Assembly: GCA_905372155.1 (NCBI GenBank)
Contig: CAJPNZ010000024.1
Span: forward strand, 1-33,342
Source of the DNA: Propionibacteriaceae bacterium
GTDB taxonomy: Bacteria > Actinomycetota > Actinomycetes > Propionibacteriales > Propionibacteriaceae
Direction of reading: 5' to 3'
DNA: 33,342 nt
Both the position numbers and the translations under genes were made by a program. A model generated the notes under the pieces. The model was given only the letters and a program-made list of their open reading frames with translations, did no database searches and was not told the DNA's origin. Of the stretch, positions 22,740-31,204 are shown one piece after another. Every line of letters begins with the position of its first letter. Positions within the stretch are counted from its first letter, which is position 1.

Positions 22740-23455
22740 GCCAGGGCCTCGCGTTGCAGCCGGGTCAGTTCCGCGCACCCGGCGGCGCCGAGGTCGAGCA
22801 GCTGGTTCAGGTCGGCACGGTTGAAGGGTGTTCTCTCCGCGGTGCCCTGCACCTCGATGAAATCCCCCGACCCGGTCATGACGATGTTCATGTCCGTCCC
22901 GGCCTGTGAATCCTCCTCGTAGGCCAGGTCGAGCAGCGGCACCCCCTCGACGAAACCGACGGACACGGCGGCGACGGAGTCCTTCAACGGTTCGCCCTTG
23001 AGCACGTCCAGTTCCCGCAGGTGGGCGACCGCGTCGGCGAGGGCCACGTAGGCGCCGGTGATGGCCGCGGTACGGGTGCCGCCGTCGGCCTGCAGCACGT
23101 CGCAGTCCAGGACGATGGTGTTCTCCCCCAGCGCCGAGTAGTCGACGACGGCACGCAACGAACGCCCCACCAGGCGGGAGATCTCGTGGGTGCGGCCGCC
23201 GATCCGGCCCCGCACCGACTCGCGGTCGCTGCGGGAGTGGGTGGCCCTGGGCAGCATCGAGTACTCGGCGGTCACCCAGCCGAGACCGGTGTCCCGTCGC
23301 CAGCGGGGGACCCCTACTGTGACGGACGCGGCAACCAGCACCCGGGTCTTCCCGAACTCCACGAGCACGGATCCCTCGGCGTGGTCGAGCCACCCGCGGG
23401 TGATGCGGACTTCACGGAGCTGGTCGGCCCGGCGGCCGTCGATGCGCAGAATCAT
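22736..23455 (-). CDS. rph: Ribonuclease PH
   Basis: A 239-residue phosphorolytic 3'-5' exoribonuclease that trims tRNA 3' ends. Motifs are the N-terminal RIDGRRADQLREVRIT, FGKTRVLVAASV, the phosphate- and RNA-binding region HSRSDRESVRGRIGGRTHEI, DCDVLQADGGTRTAAITG, and GTDMNIVMTGSGDFIEVQGT. The length is standard. ATG 23455 lies 19 nt after murI and has a TAGGTT -10 six nt upstream, so it may also be transcribed on its own. The order clpS, DUF2017, murI, rph, rdgB is conserved in actinobacteria. Confidence 0.96.
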   Translation of the reverse strand: MILRIDGRRADQLREVRITRGWLDHAEGSVLVEFGKTRVLVAASVTVGVPRWRRDTGLGWVTAEYSMLPRATHSRSDRESVRGRIGGRTHEISRLVGRSLRAVVDYSALGENTIVLDCDVLQADGGTRTAAITGAYVALADAVAHLRELDVLKGEPLKDSVAAVSVGFVEGVPLLDLAYEEDSQAGTDMNIVMTGSGDFIEVQGTAERTPFNRADLNQLLDLGAAGCAELTRLQREALA

Positions 23456-23461
23456 GGGGCC

Positions 23462-23467
23462 AACCTA
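23462..23467 (-). promoter_or_regulatory. -10 element TAGGTT, possible leaderless promoter of rph
   Basis: Minus-strand TAGGTT is followed by 6 nt and ATG 23455. It lies in the 19-nt gap after murI and would be an internal promoter of the operon. The short spacing makes it less certain than the others. Confidence 0.35.
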
Positions 23468-23474
23468 CCGGAGT

Positions 23475-24278
23475 TCAGCGAAGCTCCACCTGCTCCACGT
23501 CGTGGACGAAACGCCCGAGTAGCCTCTCCCCGATGCCCTGGAAGGAGTCGGCGTCGCCGGTTGTCAGGAACTGACGGCTGGCGTGTCGCGGGGCGTCGTG
23601 CAGCAGGCCCTTGCGGGTGAGCCGCGCGTAGGTGTCCTGGGCGCAGGCGTCCGAGGAGGAGACCAGCACCACGTCGTCGCCGAGCACGTAGTTGATGACG
23701 CCGGTGAGCAGCGGATAGTGGGTGCAGCCGAGGATCAGGGTGTCGATGTCCGCGGCCTGGAGGGGAGCCAGGTATTCGCGGGCCACCCCGAGCAACTCCT
23801 CACCCCCGGTGATGCCGGCCTCCACGAACTCCACGAACCTCGGGCACGCCTGGGTGGTGAGTCGTACGTCCCCGGCCACCGCGAACGCGTCGTCGTAGGA
23901 ACGGGACATGGCCGTGGCCTCGGTGCACACCACCCCGACCCGGCCGCTACCGGATGCGGCCAGGGCGCGCCGGGCAGCGGGCAGGATCACCTCGAGAATC
24001 GGCACGCCGTAGCGTTCCCGGGCGTCCCTCAAAACCGCGGAGCTGGCGGAGTTGCAGGCGATCACCAGCGCCTTGACCCCTCGCCCGGCCAGGTGGTCGA
24101 GGCCTTGGATGGCGAACTCCCGGACCTGCGCGATCGGCCGGGGGCCGTAGGGGGCCCGGGCCGTGTCACCGAGATAGACGAAATCCTCGTTGGGGAGCTG
24201 GTCCACGAGGGAACGCATCACGGTGAGCCCTCCGAAACCGGAATCAAAGACCCCGATCGGGGCCTCACGTCCGTTCAC
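23475..24278 (-). CDS. murI: Glutamate racemase
   Basis: A 267-residue cofactor-independent racemase that makes D-glutamate for peptidoglycan. The two catalytic cysteines are Cys75 (ACNSAS) and Cys185 (LGCTHYPLL). The N-terminal FDSGFGGLTVMRSL with Asp12, and GDTARAPYG, are also diagnostic. The start is GTG 24278, with a strong GGGGGAGGGG just upstream, and it overlaps the DUF2017 stop (GTGA). It lies in the conserved clpS-DUF2017-murI-rph-rdgB order. Confidence 0.96.
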   Translation of the reverse strand: MNGREAPIGVFDSGFGGLTVMRSLVDQLPNEDFVYLGDTARAPYGPRPIAQVREFAIQGLDHLAGRGVKALVIACNSASSAVLRDARERYGVPILEVILPAARRALAASGSGRVGVVCTEATAMSRSYDDAFAVAGDVRLTTQACPRFVEFVEAGITGGEELLGVAREYLAPLQAADIDTLILGCTHYPLLTGVINYVLGDDVVLVSSSDACAQDTYARLTRKGLLHDAPRHASRQFLTTGDADSFQGIGERLLGRFVHDVEQVELR

Positions 24279-24826
24279 CGCCCCTCCCCCCGCCACTTGG
24301 CGTGGAGCGCGTCCTCGATCAGCAGCGCGAGCCAGTCGAGAATCGCGGCGGTTTCGGGGTCGTTTTCCACGTCCTCCCTCGTCGGTTCCGCCAACCGCTC
24401 CGAGGAGCCGGTCAGTTCCACATGCCACTGGGCCCTGAGCGCCGCCAGAACCGAAACCCAGGAGTCGATGTCTCGGCCCGGGACCACCACCCGGGACCGG
24501 TCGTCGTCCTCCAGGGCTGCCAACACCTTCCGGGCAGCCTCGAGCCGGTTCTGGACCTGACCCGCGATGGCGTGGCGCCGGAACTGATCGGCCTCGCCGG
24601 CATCGTGAAGAGCGGGCGGGAAGAAACGCCCCAGCCCTGGCTCCTCCGCGATGGTCTCGTCACAGATCGCCTCGGCCCTGAGCTCCGCATCGAGCCTCGT
24701 CAGGGGATCGTCGGACTCGACCCGAGGAAGCAGAGGTTCCAGGCCGTGTGCGTAGCGTTCCACCAGGAAACGCAACACCCGGCCACGCCCGTCACCCGCG
24801 TGGAAAACCCACGTGATGCCGTTCAC
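24275..24826 (-). CDS. DUF2017 family protein
   Basis: A 183-residue protein that fits DUF2017: an N-terminal ITWVFHAGDGRGRVLRFLVE, a helical middle, and a C-terminal ENDPETAAILDWLALLIEDA followed by a basic tail. The family is found in actinobacteria almost always directly after clpS, as here. No function is established; the linkage suggests a role related to proteolysis or cell-wall supply, which is inference. The start is GTG 24826, overlapping the clpS stop by 4 nt. Confidence 0.88.
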   Translation of the reverse strand: MNGITWVFHAGDGRGRVLRFLVERYAHGLEPLLPRVESDDPLTRLDAELRAEAICDETIAEEPGLGRFFPPALHDAGEADQFRRHAIAGQVQNRLEAARKVLAALEDDDRSRVVVPGRDIDSWVSVLAALRAQWHVELTGSSERLAEPTREDVENDPETAAILDWLALLIEDALHAKWRGEGR

Positions 24827-25155
24827 TGCCGCTCCATGGTCGCCCAGAGGGTGTAGTTCTGCATCGCCAAGACGTCACGTTCCATGGCCTCACGATTGCC
24901 CGCCGACACCACGGCACGTCCCTCCGTGTGAACCTTCAGCATCAGCGCCTCCGACTTCGGTTTCGGATAACCGAAGTACTCGCAGAACACGTGGGTGACG
25001 TAGTCCATCAGGTTCACGGGATCGTCCCAGACGATCGTCACCCAAGCTTCCGCCGGGGTTTCCAGCGGGGATTCCAGCACCGCCACCTGGCTGTCGGTCT
25101 GCTCCTCGGCGGCACGGGGATGCGGTGGAACAGGTCGAGGACACATGCATGCCAT
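24823..25155 (-). CDS. clpS: ATP-dependent Clp protease adaptor ClpS
   Basis: A 110-residue N-end-rule adaptor that delivers substrates with hydrophobic N-terminal residues to ClpAP or ClpCP. The core reads AWVTIVWDDPVNLMDYVTHV, followed by FGYPKPKSEALMLKVHTEGR, matching the 'VxLxNDxxTPMexVxxvL' fold and the 'LMLxVHxxGxA' motif. The usual Asn of 'NDD' is a Trp-Asp-Asp here, normal for actinobacterial ClpS. Of the in-frame starts (25155, 25146 and upstream), ATG 25155 is chosen because TATCGT lies 11 nt upstream; this is uncertain. The N-terminal about 30 residues are Pro-rich and probably disordered. It is divergent from pncB, as in mycobacteria. Confidence 0.92.
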   Translation of the reverse strand: MACMCPRPVPPHPRAAEEQTDSQVAVLESPLETPAEAWVTIVWDDPVNLMDYVTHVFCEYFGYPKPKSEALMLKVHTEGRAVVSAGNREAMERDVLAMQNYTLWATMERQ

Positions 25156-25166
25156 CGTACCGACAC

Positions 25167-25172
25167 ACGATA
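25167..25172 (-). promoter_or_regulatory. -10 element TATCGT upstream of clpS
   Basis: Minus-strand TATCGT lies 11 nt before ATG 25155, which would give a leader of only a few nucleotides. It would drive the clpS-to-thyA run. Confidence 0.3.
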
Positions 25173-25232
25173 CGGACATCCCATGCGTATCCGCACCGTC
25201 CACGGGCTGGATCTGCTCCCTCCACCCCCCAG

Positions 25233-25238
25233 TACGCT
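25233..25238 (+). promoter_or_regulatory. -10 element TACGCT, leaderless promoter of pncB
   Basis: TACGCT is followed by 8 nt and ATG 25247, with no Shine-Dalgarno sequence. It lies in the 91-bp divergent region shared with clpS. Confidence 0.5.
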
Positions 25239-25246
25239 GGTTTTCC

Positions 25247-26599
25247 ATGACGACAGCACTGCTGACCGACCACTACGAGTTGACGATGGTTCAGGCCGCC
25301 TTGGACGCGGGCACCGCGGGCAGGCGTTCCCTGTTCGACATGTTCACCCGTCGTCTGCCGGAGGGCCGCCGCTACGGGGTGGTCGCGGGTCTCGGACGGG
25401 CTCTGGAGGCCATCGACGATTTCCGTTTCGATCCCGCCACCCTGCAGTTCCTGCTGGATCAGGAAATCATCCGCGACAACCTGGCGGAGTGGCTGGCCGG
25501 CTACCGTTTCAGCGGCGACATCTGGGGTTACCCGGAGGGTGAGACCTATTTCCCGGGGTCGCCGGTGCTGTCCGTGGAGGGCAGTTTCGCGGAGGCCTGC
25601 GTCCTGGAGACGGTACTGCTCAGCATCTACAATTTCGATTCCGCCATAGCAGCGGCTGCATCCCGCATGACCGCCATGGCCGAGGACAGGCCCTGCGCGG
25701 AGATGGGATCGCGCCGAACCCATGAATGGGCGGCGGTCGGTGCCGCCCGCGCCGCCTACATCGCCGGGTTCTCCGCCACCTCGAACCTGGAGGCCGGCCG
25801 CGCCTACGGAATCCCGACCATGGGCACCGCCGCGCATTCCTTCACCCTTCTCCATGACTCCGAGGAGGACGCCTTCCGGGCACAGCTCAACGCGCTGGGG
25901 GTGGAGACGACGCTGCTGGTGGACACCTACGACGTCGAGGCCGCCATCCGCAAGGGAGTGGAGCTGACCGGGGGTCGGTTGGGGGCCATCCGGCTCGATT
26001 CCGGTGACCTGCCGATGATGGCTCGCCAGGCCCGCGACCTCCTCGACGACCTGGGTGCCACGAGCACCCGGATCACCGTCACCTCCGACCTCGACGAGTG
26101 GCAGATCGCCGCCCTGCGCGGCGCCCCCGTCGACGGGTTCGGGGTGGGAACCTCCCTGGTCACCGGTTCCGGGCATCCCACCTGCGGGTTCGTCTACAAG
26201 CTCGTGGCCCGTTCCGAATCCGCGGATCGCGGGGCGCCGATGACCCCGGTAGGAAAGAAATCCAAGGGCAAGAACACCCTGGGAGGCCGCAAGTTCGCGA
26301 TGCGCAGGCTGGGCGAGAACGGTCGTGCGGAGGCCGAGATCATCGGGTTGGGTGCGGCCCCGGTCGGTGACGGCAACGACCGCCACCTCCTGGTGGACAT
26401 CGTCAAGGACGGGCAGCTGGTGTTCCCGGGGACCCTGGAGGACGCGCGCGCCCGGCACCGCGAGTCGCTGGCGGAGCTTCCCTTGGCCGCGTTGCGCATC
26501 AGCAGGGGCGACCCCGCGATCGAGACGATCATCCTCGACGGCACCGGGATCCAGACCACCAACCCGTACCAGGCGGCTCCCAGACCTGCGAACCTGTGA
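25247..26599 (+). CDS. pncB: Nicotinate phosphoribosyltransferase
   Basis: A 450-residue enzyme that makes nicotinate mononucleotide from nicotinate and PRPP, feeding NAD salvage (Preiss-Handler route). Landmarks are LLTDHYELTMVQAAL at the N-terminus, SLFDMFTRRLPEGRRYGVVA, EMGSRRTHEW, SNLEAGRAYGIPTMGTAAHS with the conserved His, RLDSGDLPMMARQARDL, and GFGVGTSLVT for phosphate binding. The length fits the bacterial PncB2-like group. ATG 25247 directly precedes the conserved N-terminus and has a -10 8 nt upstream. The open frame runs further upstream through clpS antisense sequence, which I reject. It ends convergently with malQ across 67 bp. Confidence 0.95.
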   Translation: MTTALLTDHYELTMVQAALDAGTAGRRSLFDMFTRRLPEGRRYGVVAGLGRALEAIDDFRFDPATLQFLLDQEIIRDNLAEWLAGYRFSGDIWGYPEGETYFPGSPVLSVEGSFAEACVLETVLLSIYNFDSAIAAAASRMTAMAEDRPCAEMGSRRTHEWAAVGAARAAYIAGFSATSNLEAGRAYGIPTMGTAAHSFTLLHDSEEDAFRAQLNALGVETTLLVDTYDVEAAIRKGVELTGGRLGAIRLDSGDLPMMARQARDLLDDLGATSTRITVTSDLDEWQIAALRGAPVDGFGVGTSLVTGSGHPTCGFVYKLVARSESADRGAPMTPVGKKSKGKNTLGGRKFAMRRLGENGRAEAEIIGLGAAPVGDGNDRHLLVDIVKDGQLVFPGTLEDARARHRESLAELPLAALRISRGDPAIETIILDGTGIQTTNPYQAAPRPANL

Positions 26600-26666
26600 T
26601 CCCGTGGGCACCAACCACCCGGCACGAGCCCGGTGAGAACCACCGGAAACCAGAACCGGAAACGGG

Positions 26667-28790
26667 TCAGGAATCCTGCCGGTCACCGTTCATGACGTCC
26701 GCGACCCGGCGGGGCAGGTCAGCGGTGAACAGATCCTCCAGCTTCAGGGATTTCCCCCCGGAATCGGCAAGCGGCACCCGCCAGTTGGGGTACTCGTTCA
26801 TCGTTCCCGGTTGGTTCTGGGCGCGTTTCTCCCCCGCCGCGTCGGCCAGGGAAGCCACCAGCACCTTGGAGTTGGTCAACCGCAGGTAGCGGTGCATGGC
26901 CAGCATCACCTCGACGTGATCACCGGCCAGGGCCTCGTCAAGGACCCCGAAGGCGATCAGTCGTTCCACCCACATGTCGCGTTCCCGTTCGGCGACGGCA
27001 AGTTCCTGCTCGACCGGTTCCAGCAGCAACCCGAGCTGTTCCCGAAGCCTGACGTGCCCGCTCTCGAGGTATCCGAGAGTGGGAGGCAGGTCATGGGTAG
27101 TGACCGAGGCCATGCAGTACTCGCGCCACTTCTCCGGGGGCAGCACCTGCCCGTCGGTTCCGTACTCCCACCACAAGATCGCGGTGCCCAGCAGGCCGCG
27201 GCGCGACAGGTATTCGCGCACCCAGGGTTCGACGGTGCCGAGGTCCTCCCCCACCACCAAGGCCTGGGCGCGATACGCCTCCAGCGCCAGGATCCCGATC
27301 AGCGCCTCGTGGTTGTAACGCACGTAGGTGCCCGCGCTGGGCCCGAGCCCCTCGGGCACCCACCACAGCCGGAACAAACCGATGATGTGGTCGATCCTGA
27401 GCCCGCCCACACGGTTCAGGGCGGCCCGCACCATGACGCGGAACGGTTCGTACTCCAGCTCCTCCAGTTTCAACGGGTTCCACGGGGGCTGTCCCCAGTC
27501 CTGACCGCCCTGGTTGTACTGATCCGGAGGCGCCCCGACGGTGATCCCGGGGGCGTAGACGTCGCCCATGAGCCAGGTTTCCGCGCTGGTCTTGCCGACC
27601 CCCACGGCCAGGTCGGCAAGCACACCGATGCCCATGCCCGCCTCCTCCGCGACGGTCTGCGCCGCCGACAGCTGCTGCTGCGCGGTCCACTGGAGCCACT
27701 CGAAGAACTTCACCCGCTCGGCCTGTGCCGCGGCGAACTCCTCCGCCGCGGTGGAACGCGGGTCGCGCAGTTCCTCGGGCCACTGCCGCCAGTCGGTGCC
27801 GTGGATCTCGCTGAGCGCGCTCCAGACCGCGAAATCACGCAGCGCGCTGCCGCCACGGCGACGGAACCCATCGAAGGACAACTGGCGTGCGGGGCGGCGT
27901 CCGGCCCGGAACAGCTCCCACAGCGCTTCTCGTTTCCCCTTCCAAACGGTGTCACGGTCGATGACCTTGCCATTGCCACGCACGGACTTTCGCAGCTTGC
28001 GGATCCGGCGCCGCATCGGCTGGGGGAGGTTGGCGTATTCGGGAACCGTCTCGGGCCTGATGTACAACGGGCTCAGGAAACGCCTGCTGGAGGGCAGGTA
28101 CGGCGAAGGCTCGATCGGCGATGTGACCTGGGCCGCGTGCAACGGGTTGACCAGCACGAAACCCGCCTGCTGCTCGTTCCCGGCCCATGTGATGAGATCG
28201 GCGAGATCGGTGAGGTCCCCGAATCCCCAGGACCGTTTCGACGTGACGCTGTAGAGCTGGACGGCGTATCCCCACACGCGATCGTTGCGCATCCCGGGCG
28301 GAAAACCCACGAATCCCGGGGTTACCACCAGGGCGGCGGAAGCGGTTCCCTCACTGGATGTGGCCTCCACGCGGTGGTATCCGAGCGGCAGGTCCGTCAC
28401 CTCGAAGCTGGCCTCGCCGCGGAGCTGCCCGGCCACCTCGCGATCCGGGGTCCAATTGTCGACCTGTGTCGCGGGCCGTCTCTCCCCGTTTTCCAGCACC
28501 ACGTCGAGGGACACCGGCGACCCGGCCGGGACGTGCACGTCGATCCGTACCGTTTCCCCCTCTTCGACGACGGTGCAGGGCGGCAGGACCCGCCGCCAAT
28601 GCTGCTCGTCGAGCCGGGCCAGCGCATCCCTGCGCTCCTCCGGGGTATCGGCCTCCACACCCATGGCCCGGAGCACCGCAATCACGGTGGCCTCCGATAT
28701 GAGGGTGTGATTTCCTTTCCAGTCCCAGAACTCCCGGGCTATTCCCAAGCGTTCCGCGAGTTCGTCCAACTCGGCAGTCAGGTGTGACAA
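26667..28790 (-). CDS. malQ: 4-alpha-glucanotransferase (amylomaltase)
   Basis: A 707-residue GH77 enzyme that transfers alpha-1,4-glucan segments between maltodextrins. The catalytic residues are visible: nucleophile Asp467 in GLRIDHIIGLF, acid/base Glu515 in VVGEDLGTVEP, and Asp567 in TTHDLPPTLGYL. The N-terminal about 160 residues form an extra beta domain typical of the long actinobacterial and E. coli-type MalQ. The start is TTG 28790. No in-frame ATG lies near, the protein begins with the expected FWDWKGNH region at residue 21, and GGGAGG is positioned 9 nt upstream. It follows the RDD gene by 28 nt and is probably co-transcribed, although the link in function is not obvious. Confidence 0.94.
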   Translation of the reverse strand: MSHLTAELDELAERLGIAREFWDWKGNHTLISEATVIAVLRAMGVEADTPEERRDALARLDEQHWRRVLPPCTVVEEGETVRIDVHVPAGSPVSLDVVLENGERRPATQVDNWTPDREVAGQLRGEASFEVTDLPLGYHRVEATSSEGTASAALVVTPGFVGFPPGMRNDRVWGYAVQLYSVTSKRSWGFGDLTDLADLITWAGNEQQAGFVLVNPLHAAQVTSPIEPSPYLPSSRRFLSPLYIRPETVPEYANLPQPMRRRIRKLRKSVRGNGKVIDRDTVWKGKREALWELFRAGRRPARQLSFDGFRRRGGSALRDFAVWSALSEIHGTDWRQWPEELRDPRSTAAEEFAAAQAERVKFFEWLQWTAQQQLSAAQTVAEEAGMGIGVLADLAVGVGKTSAETWLMGDVYAPGITVGAPPDQYNQGGQDWGQPPWNPLKLEELEYEPFRVMVRAALNRVGGLRIDHIIGLFRLWWVPEGLGPSAGTYVRYNHEALIGILALEAYRAQALVVGEDLGTVEPWVREYLSRRGLLGTAILWWEYGTDGQVLPPEKWREYCMASVTTHDLPPTLGYLESGHVRLREQLGLLLEPVEQELAVAERERDMWVERLIAFGVLDEALAGDHVEVMLAMHRYLRLTNSKVLVASLADAAGEKRAQNQPGTMNEYPNWRVPLADSGGKSLKLEDLFTADLPRRVADVMNGDRQDS

Positions 28791-28799
28791 GGTTTCATT

Positions 28800-28805
28800 C
28801 CTCCC
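28800..28805 (-). promoter_or_regulatory. Ribosome-binding site GGGAGG that fixes the TTG start of malQ
   Basis: GGGAGG on the minus strand lies 9 nt before TTG 28790. The nearer ATG at 28798 is only 1 nt from it and opens a six-codon frame, so TTG is the likely start. Confidence 0.65.
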
Positions 28806-28818
28806 GGCTGGGCAAGGA

Positions 28819-29511
28819 TCAGTTCTTGACGACGATGGTGCCAGCCATCATGTCATGAAGGGTCTGTTTTTTCTCGGTGAACAGCGGCATCAGATAATTG
28901 ATGAAGATCGGCAGAAAGAGCAGGGCGGCACCGAAGTAGCCGATGAGTTCGTCCGCCAGGGTCCGTGCCAGGGCGCGCACGAACCCGGGGCTCCGCGCGG
29001 AGGGATCATCGGTCCGGGTCACGCGGATGCGCACGGCCATCTTGCCCAGGGTGGCGCCGAAACCGGCGATGAGAAGAACCCGGTAAAGAACACCCAGCAC
29101 CATGACGGCAATCCCCGCGGTCGTGAGGGAGTTGAGGAGTTCCATGGGTACCTCAGTCGGGTAGCTCTTTCCGGCCTGCGCTGCCCTGACCAGCTCGTAC
29201 ATCCAGGCCTCGAAGCGTTCGTAGAGTCCCGGGGCCAGCAGCTCGATGAGCAGGTAGGAGGGGATGGCCAGGATCAGCCCGTCGAGGATGCGAGCAGCCA
29301 CCCGCGCCCCCCAGCTCGCGTATCTGGCGTCCGTCCAGGGCTGCGTGATCGTGTTGTAGAGTCCCCCGCCGCCGTGGCCGACGGGTTTCGCCTGCCGACT
29401 GTCGGGCCGGGTGACGTCGGACCAGCTGGCGCCGTCCCAGTAACGCTCATCGCCGGAACCGACTGGGTCGGGGTACCACCCAGCGGATGGTTGCGGGGCG
29501 GAGTAGTGCAT
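28819..29511 (-). CDS. RDD family membrane protein with DUF2510 N-terminus
   Basis: A 230-residue protein. Residues 10-35 are a DUF2510 motif (GWYPDPVGSGDERYWDGASW), a short domain common at the N-terminus of actinobacterial membrane proteins. The remainder is an RDD domain with Arg-x-x-Asp in VAARILDGLILAIP and three hydrophobic segments (the first RDD helix, GIAVMVLGVLYRVLLIAGF and YFGAALLFLPIFINYLMPLF), and a conserved basic KMAVRIRV between them. RDD proteins are poorly understood; some act in Na+/Li+/H+ exchange or compatible-solute uptake. The start is ATG 29511, with GTG 29517 as alternative; no strong ribosome-binding site is seen. It lies 58 bp after the MFS gene and 28 bp before malQ on one strand. 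Confidence 0.87.
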   Translation of the reverse strand: MHYSAPQPSAGWYPDPVGSGDERYWDGASWSDVTRPDSRQAKPVGHGGGGLYNTITQPWTDARYASWGARVAARILDGLILAIPSYLLIELLAPGLYERFEAWMYELVRAAQAGKSYPTEVPMELLNSLTTAGIAVMVLGVLYRVLLIAGFGATLGKMAVRIRVTRTDDPSARSPGFVRALARTLADELIGYFGAALLFLPIFINYLMPLFTEKKQTLHDMMAGTIVVKN

Positions 29512-29569
29512 GGCCACAAGGATGCCATCCTGAACCGCCGGAAACCACCGAGACCGGCGGCCGTGTCTC

Positions 29570-30913
29570 TCACCCCGCAACGTCATGAACCGGCCCGATC
29601 CGCAGCGAAGCGGTGATGGCAAGCACCGAAGCCGCCAAAAGCATGAAGAAGATCCACCCGAAAGCAGGCACTCCCTCCGCGAGCAGCACCGCGTAGCAGG
29701 CCCCCGTGAGCGCGGTCATCACCGAACTCCCGATTGATTCGGCCACCAGCAGGGCGCCGGAGTTTCGTCCCTGTTCCCGCGGCCCGGACAACGCCATGGT
29801 GGCCACGGCGGTGCTGGAGACGGTCAGGCCCATCCCGCACCCGGCGAGGGTCCAGGCCGCCACCCCGATCCACAACGGCACCCCCACCCAGGTCAGGAAA
29901 ACCGTGATCCCCACCATCCCGAGGGCAACGAAACAGGTCCCCGCGGTGATGATGCGGTCGCGACGCAGCCTTATCCGGGCCTGGAGCCAGGAACCGAAAC
30001 TCCATCCAAGGCTTCCTATGGTCAGGGCCAGGCCCGCCTGTAAGGTGTCGAGCCCTTTCAGGTTTTGCAGGCCGAGCAGCAGAAACGCCTCCCCCGCGTA
30101 GAAGGCCCCGGTCTGGACGGCGCGGCTGGCAATAATGGGGCCGAGCCCGTTTCTCAGGACCCTGGCCCGTGGGGGCAGCACTTTCGGTACGCCCAGTCCC
30201 AGGGCCGCCAGTCCTGCGGCCGCCGCCAGCAGGCTCCAGTACCCGAGGCCCTGACCGGCCAGCTGCAGCAGGGCCGGCGCCCCGGCCACCGCCGCCACCG
30301 CCCACCAAACGGTCCCGGGAGCGTCGGAATCCGGTTCGCTGCGTTCCTGGAGGGACTTCAGATGCGGCCAGGTCAGGGCGGCGGCGATCAGCAGCAGGGG
30401 CACCGTCGCGGCGAAATTGAGACGCCAGTTCACCGCCACCAGAGCGGCCGAGATCGGCGGTCCCAGGAACGCGGGAAGCACCCAGCAGAAACTGAGCATC
30501 GCGAGCACCGCCGGGCGCCGTCCCGCGGGGAACGCGAGTGCGATGACCACGTAGAGGGTCAGGTTGATGGCCCCGGCTCCCAGGCCCTGCACGAGCCGGG
30601 CCGTCAGCAGCATCCAGACATCCGTGGCGAACGAACCTGCGGTAAGTCCAAGGAGCATCGCGCCGAAACCCAGCCCCATGGAGACCAGCGGACCGTGCCG
30701 GTCGCAGTGCCGCCCGGCCACCAGGATCGCGGTCAGCATTCCCGTCACGGCCATGGAAAAGGCCCACGGGTAGAGGGCGACGGCGTCGAGGGAGCGCATC
30801 GCCTCGGGCAGGGCCGCTGCGACCCCGATCATCTGGAAGGCGATGGCGAACACCGCCAGCAGCAACCCCACCAGCAGACCCGTGGTGCCCTCGCGGCGGG
30901 ATCCGGTGTTCAC
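29570..30913 (-). CDS. MFS transporter, 14-helix (DHA2-like)
   Basis: A 447-residue membrane protein. I count about 14 hydrophobic segments, and loop 2-3 has a motif-A-like sequence GRHCDRHG, so it fits the drug:H+ antiporter-2 type of the major facilitator superfamily. The substrate cannot be set. The N-terminus (VNTGSRREGTTGLLVGLLLA) places the first helix at residue about 10. GTG 30913 is preferred because GGGGAAC lies just upstream; TTG 30925 would add four residues. The start is only 29 bp from the divergent DUF3039 start, so their promoters overlap each other's coding sequence. The RDD gene follows. Confidence 0.88.
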   Translation of the reverse strand: MNTGSRREGTTGLLVGLLLAVFAIAFQMIGVAAALPEAMRSLDAVALYPWAFSMAVTGMLTAILVAGRHCDRHGPLVSMGLGFGAMLLGLTAGSFATDVWMLLTARLVQGLGAGAINLTLYVVIALAFPAGRRPAVLAMLSFCWVLPAFLGPPISAALVAVNWRLNFAATVPLLLIAAALTWPHLKSLQERSEPDSDAPGTVWWAVAAVAGAPALLQLAGQGLGYWSLLAAAAGLAALGLGVPKVLPPRARVLRNGLGPIIASRAVQTGAFYAGEAFLLLGLQNLKGLDTLQAGLALTIGSLGWSFGSWLQARIRLRRDRIITAGTCFVALGMVGITVFLTWVGVPLWIGVAAWTLAGCGMGLTVSSTAVATMALSGPREQGRNSGALLVAESIGSSVMTALTGACYAVLLAEGVPAFGWIFFMLLAASVLAITASLRIGPVHDVAG

Positions 30914-30929
30914 GATGTTCCCCAACGTC

Positions 30930-30935
30930 TAGGAT
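30930..30935 (+). promoter_or_regulatory. -10 element TAGGAT, leaderless promoter of the DUF3039 gene
   Basis: TAGGAT is followed by 7 nt and ATG 30943. Its -35 region would fall inside the 5' end of the divergent MFS gene. Confidence 0.5.
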
Positions 30936-30942
30936 TGAATTC

Positions 30943-31194
30943 ATGAGTGAGTTTGCCCCCGGTTCCCAGACGGTTCTGGACGAACGCGCCGAACTGCGGG
31001 ACTCCGACGACCACGAACGATTCAGCCACTACGTGCCGGCGAAGAAGCTGGAGAAGGCCAGGTTGACCGGCACCCCCGTCGTAGCTCTGTGCGGAAAGGT
31101 GTGGGTACCTTCCCGGAACCCGGACAAGTACCCGGTGTGCCCTGAGTGCAAGGAGATCTGGCAGTCCATGAAGCCGGGCGATCCCGGGAAGTGA
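30943..31194 (+). CDS. DUF3039 small zinc-ribbon-like protein
   Basis: An 83-residue actinobacterial protein of family DUF3039. The core reads HYVPAKKLEKARLTGTPVVA followed by LCGKVWVPSRNPDKYPVCPECK. Cys in LCGK plus the CPEC pair suggest a zinc site. The function is unknown; the family is very conserved in actinobacteria and its small size suggests a regulatory or binding role. The start ATG 30943 has a TAGGAT -10 at 7 nt and no Shine-Dalgarno, so the transcript is probably leaderless. It ends convergently with ahcY, with a strong hairpin between. Confidence 0.9.
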   Translation: MSEFAPGSQTVLDERAELRDSDDHERFSHYVPAKKLEKARLTGTPVVALCGKVWVPSRNPDKYPVCPECKEIWQSMKPGDPGK

Positions 31195-31204
31195 CCGCGT
31201 CCGC

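Noticed and set aside
26811..28787. A 658-residue plus-strand open frame opposite malQ
   Set aside because: It has His/Pro/Arg-rich composition and no motifs, while malQ on the other strand has all catalytic residues.
28778..28798. A six-codon frame (MKPCHT) beginning just after the malQ ribosome-binding site
   Set aside because: The ATG is only 1 nt from the GGGAGG, too close for efficient initiation, and the peptide looks random. It may have a minor effect on the TTG start.
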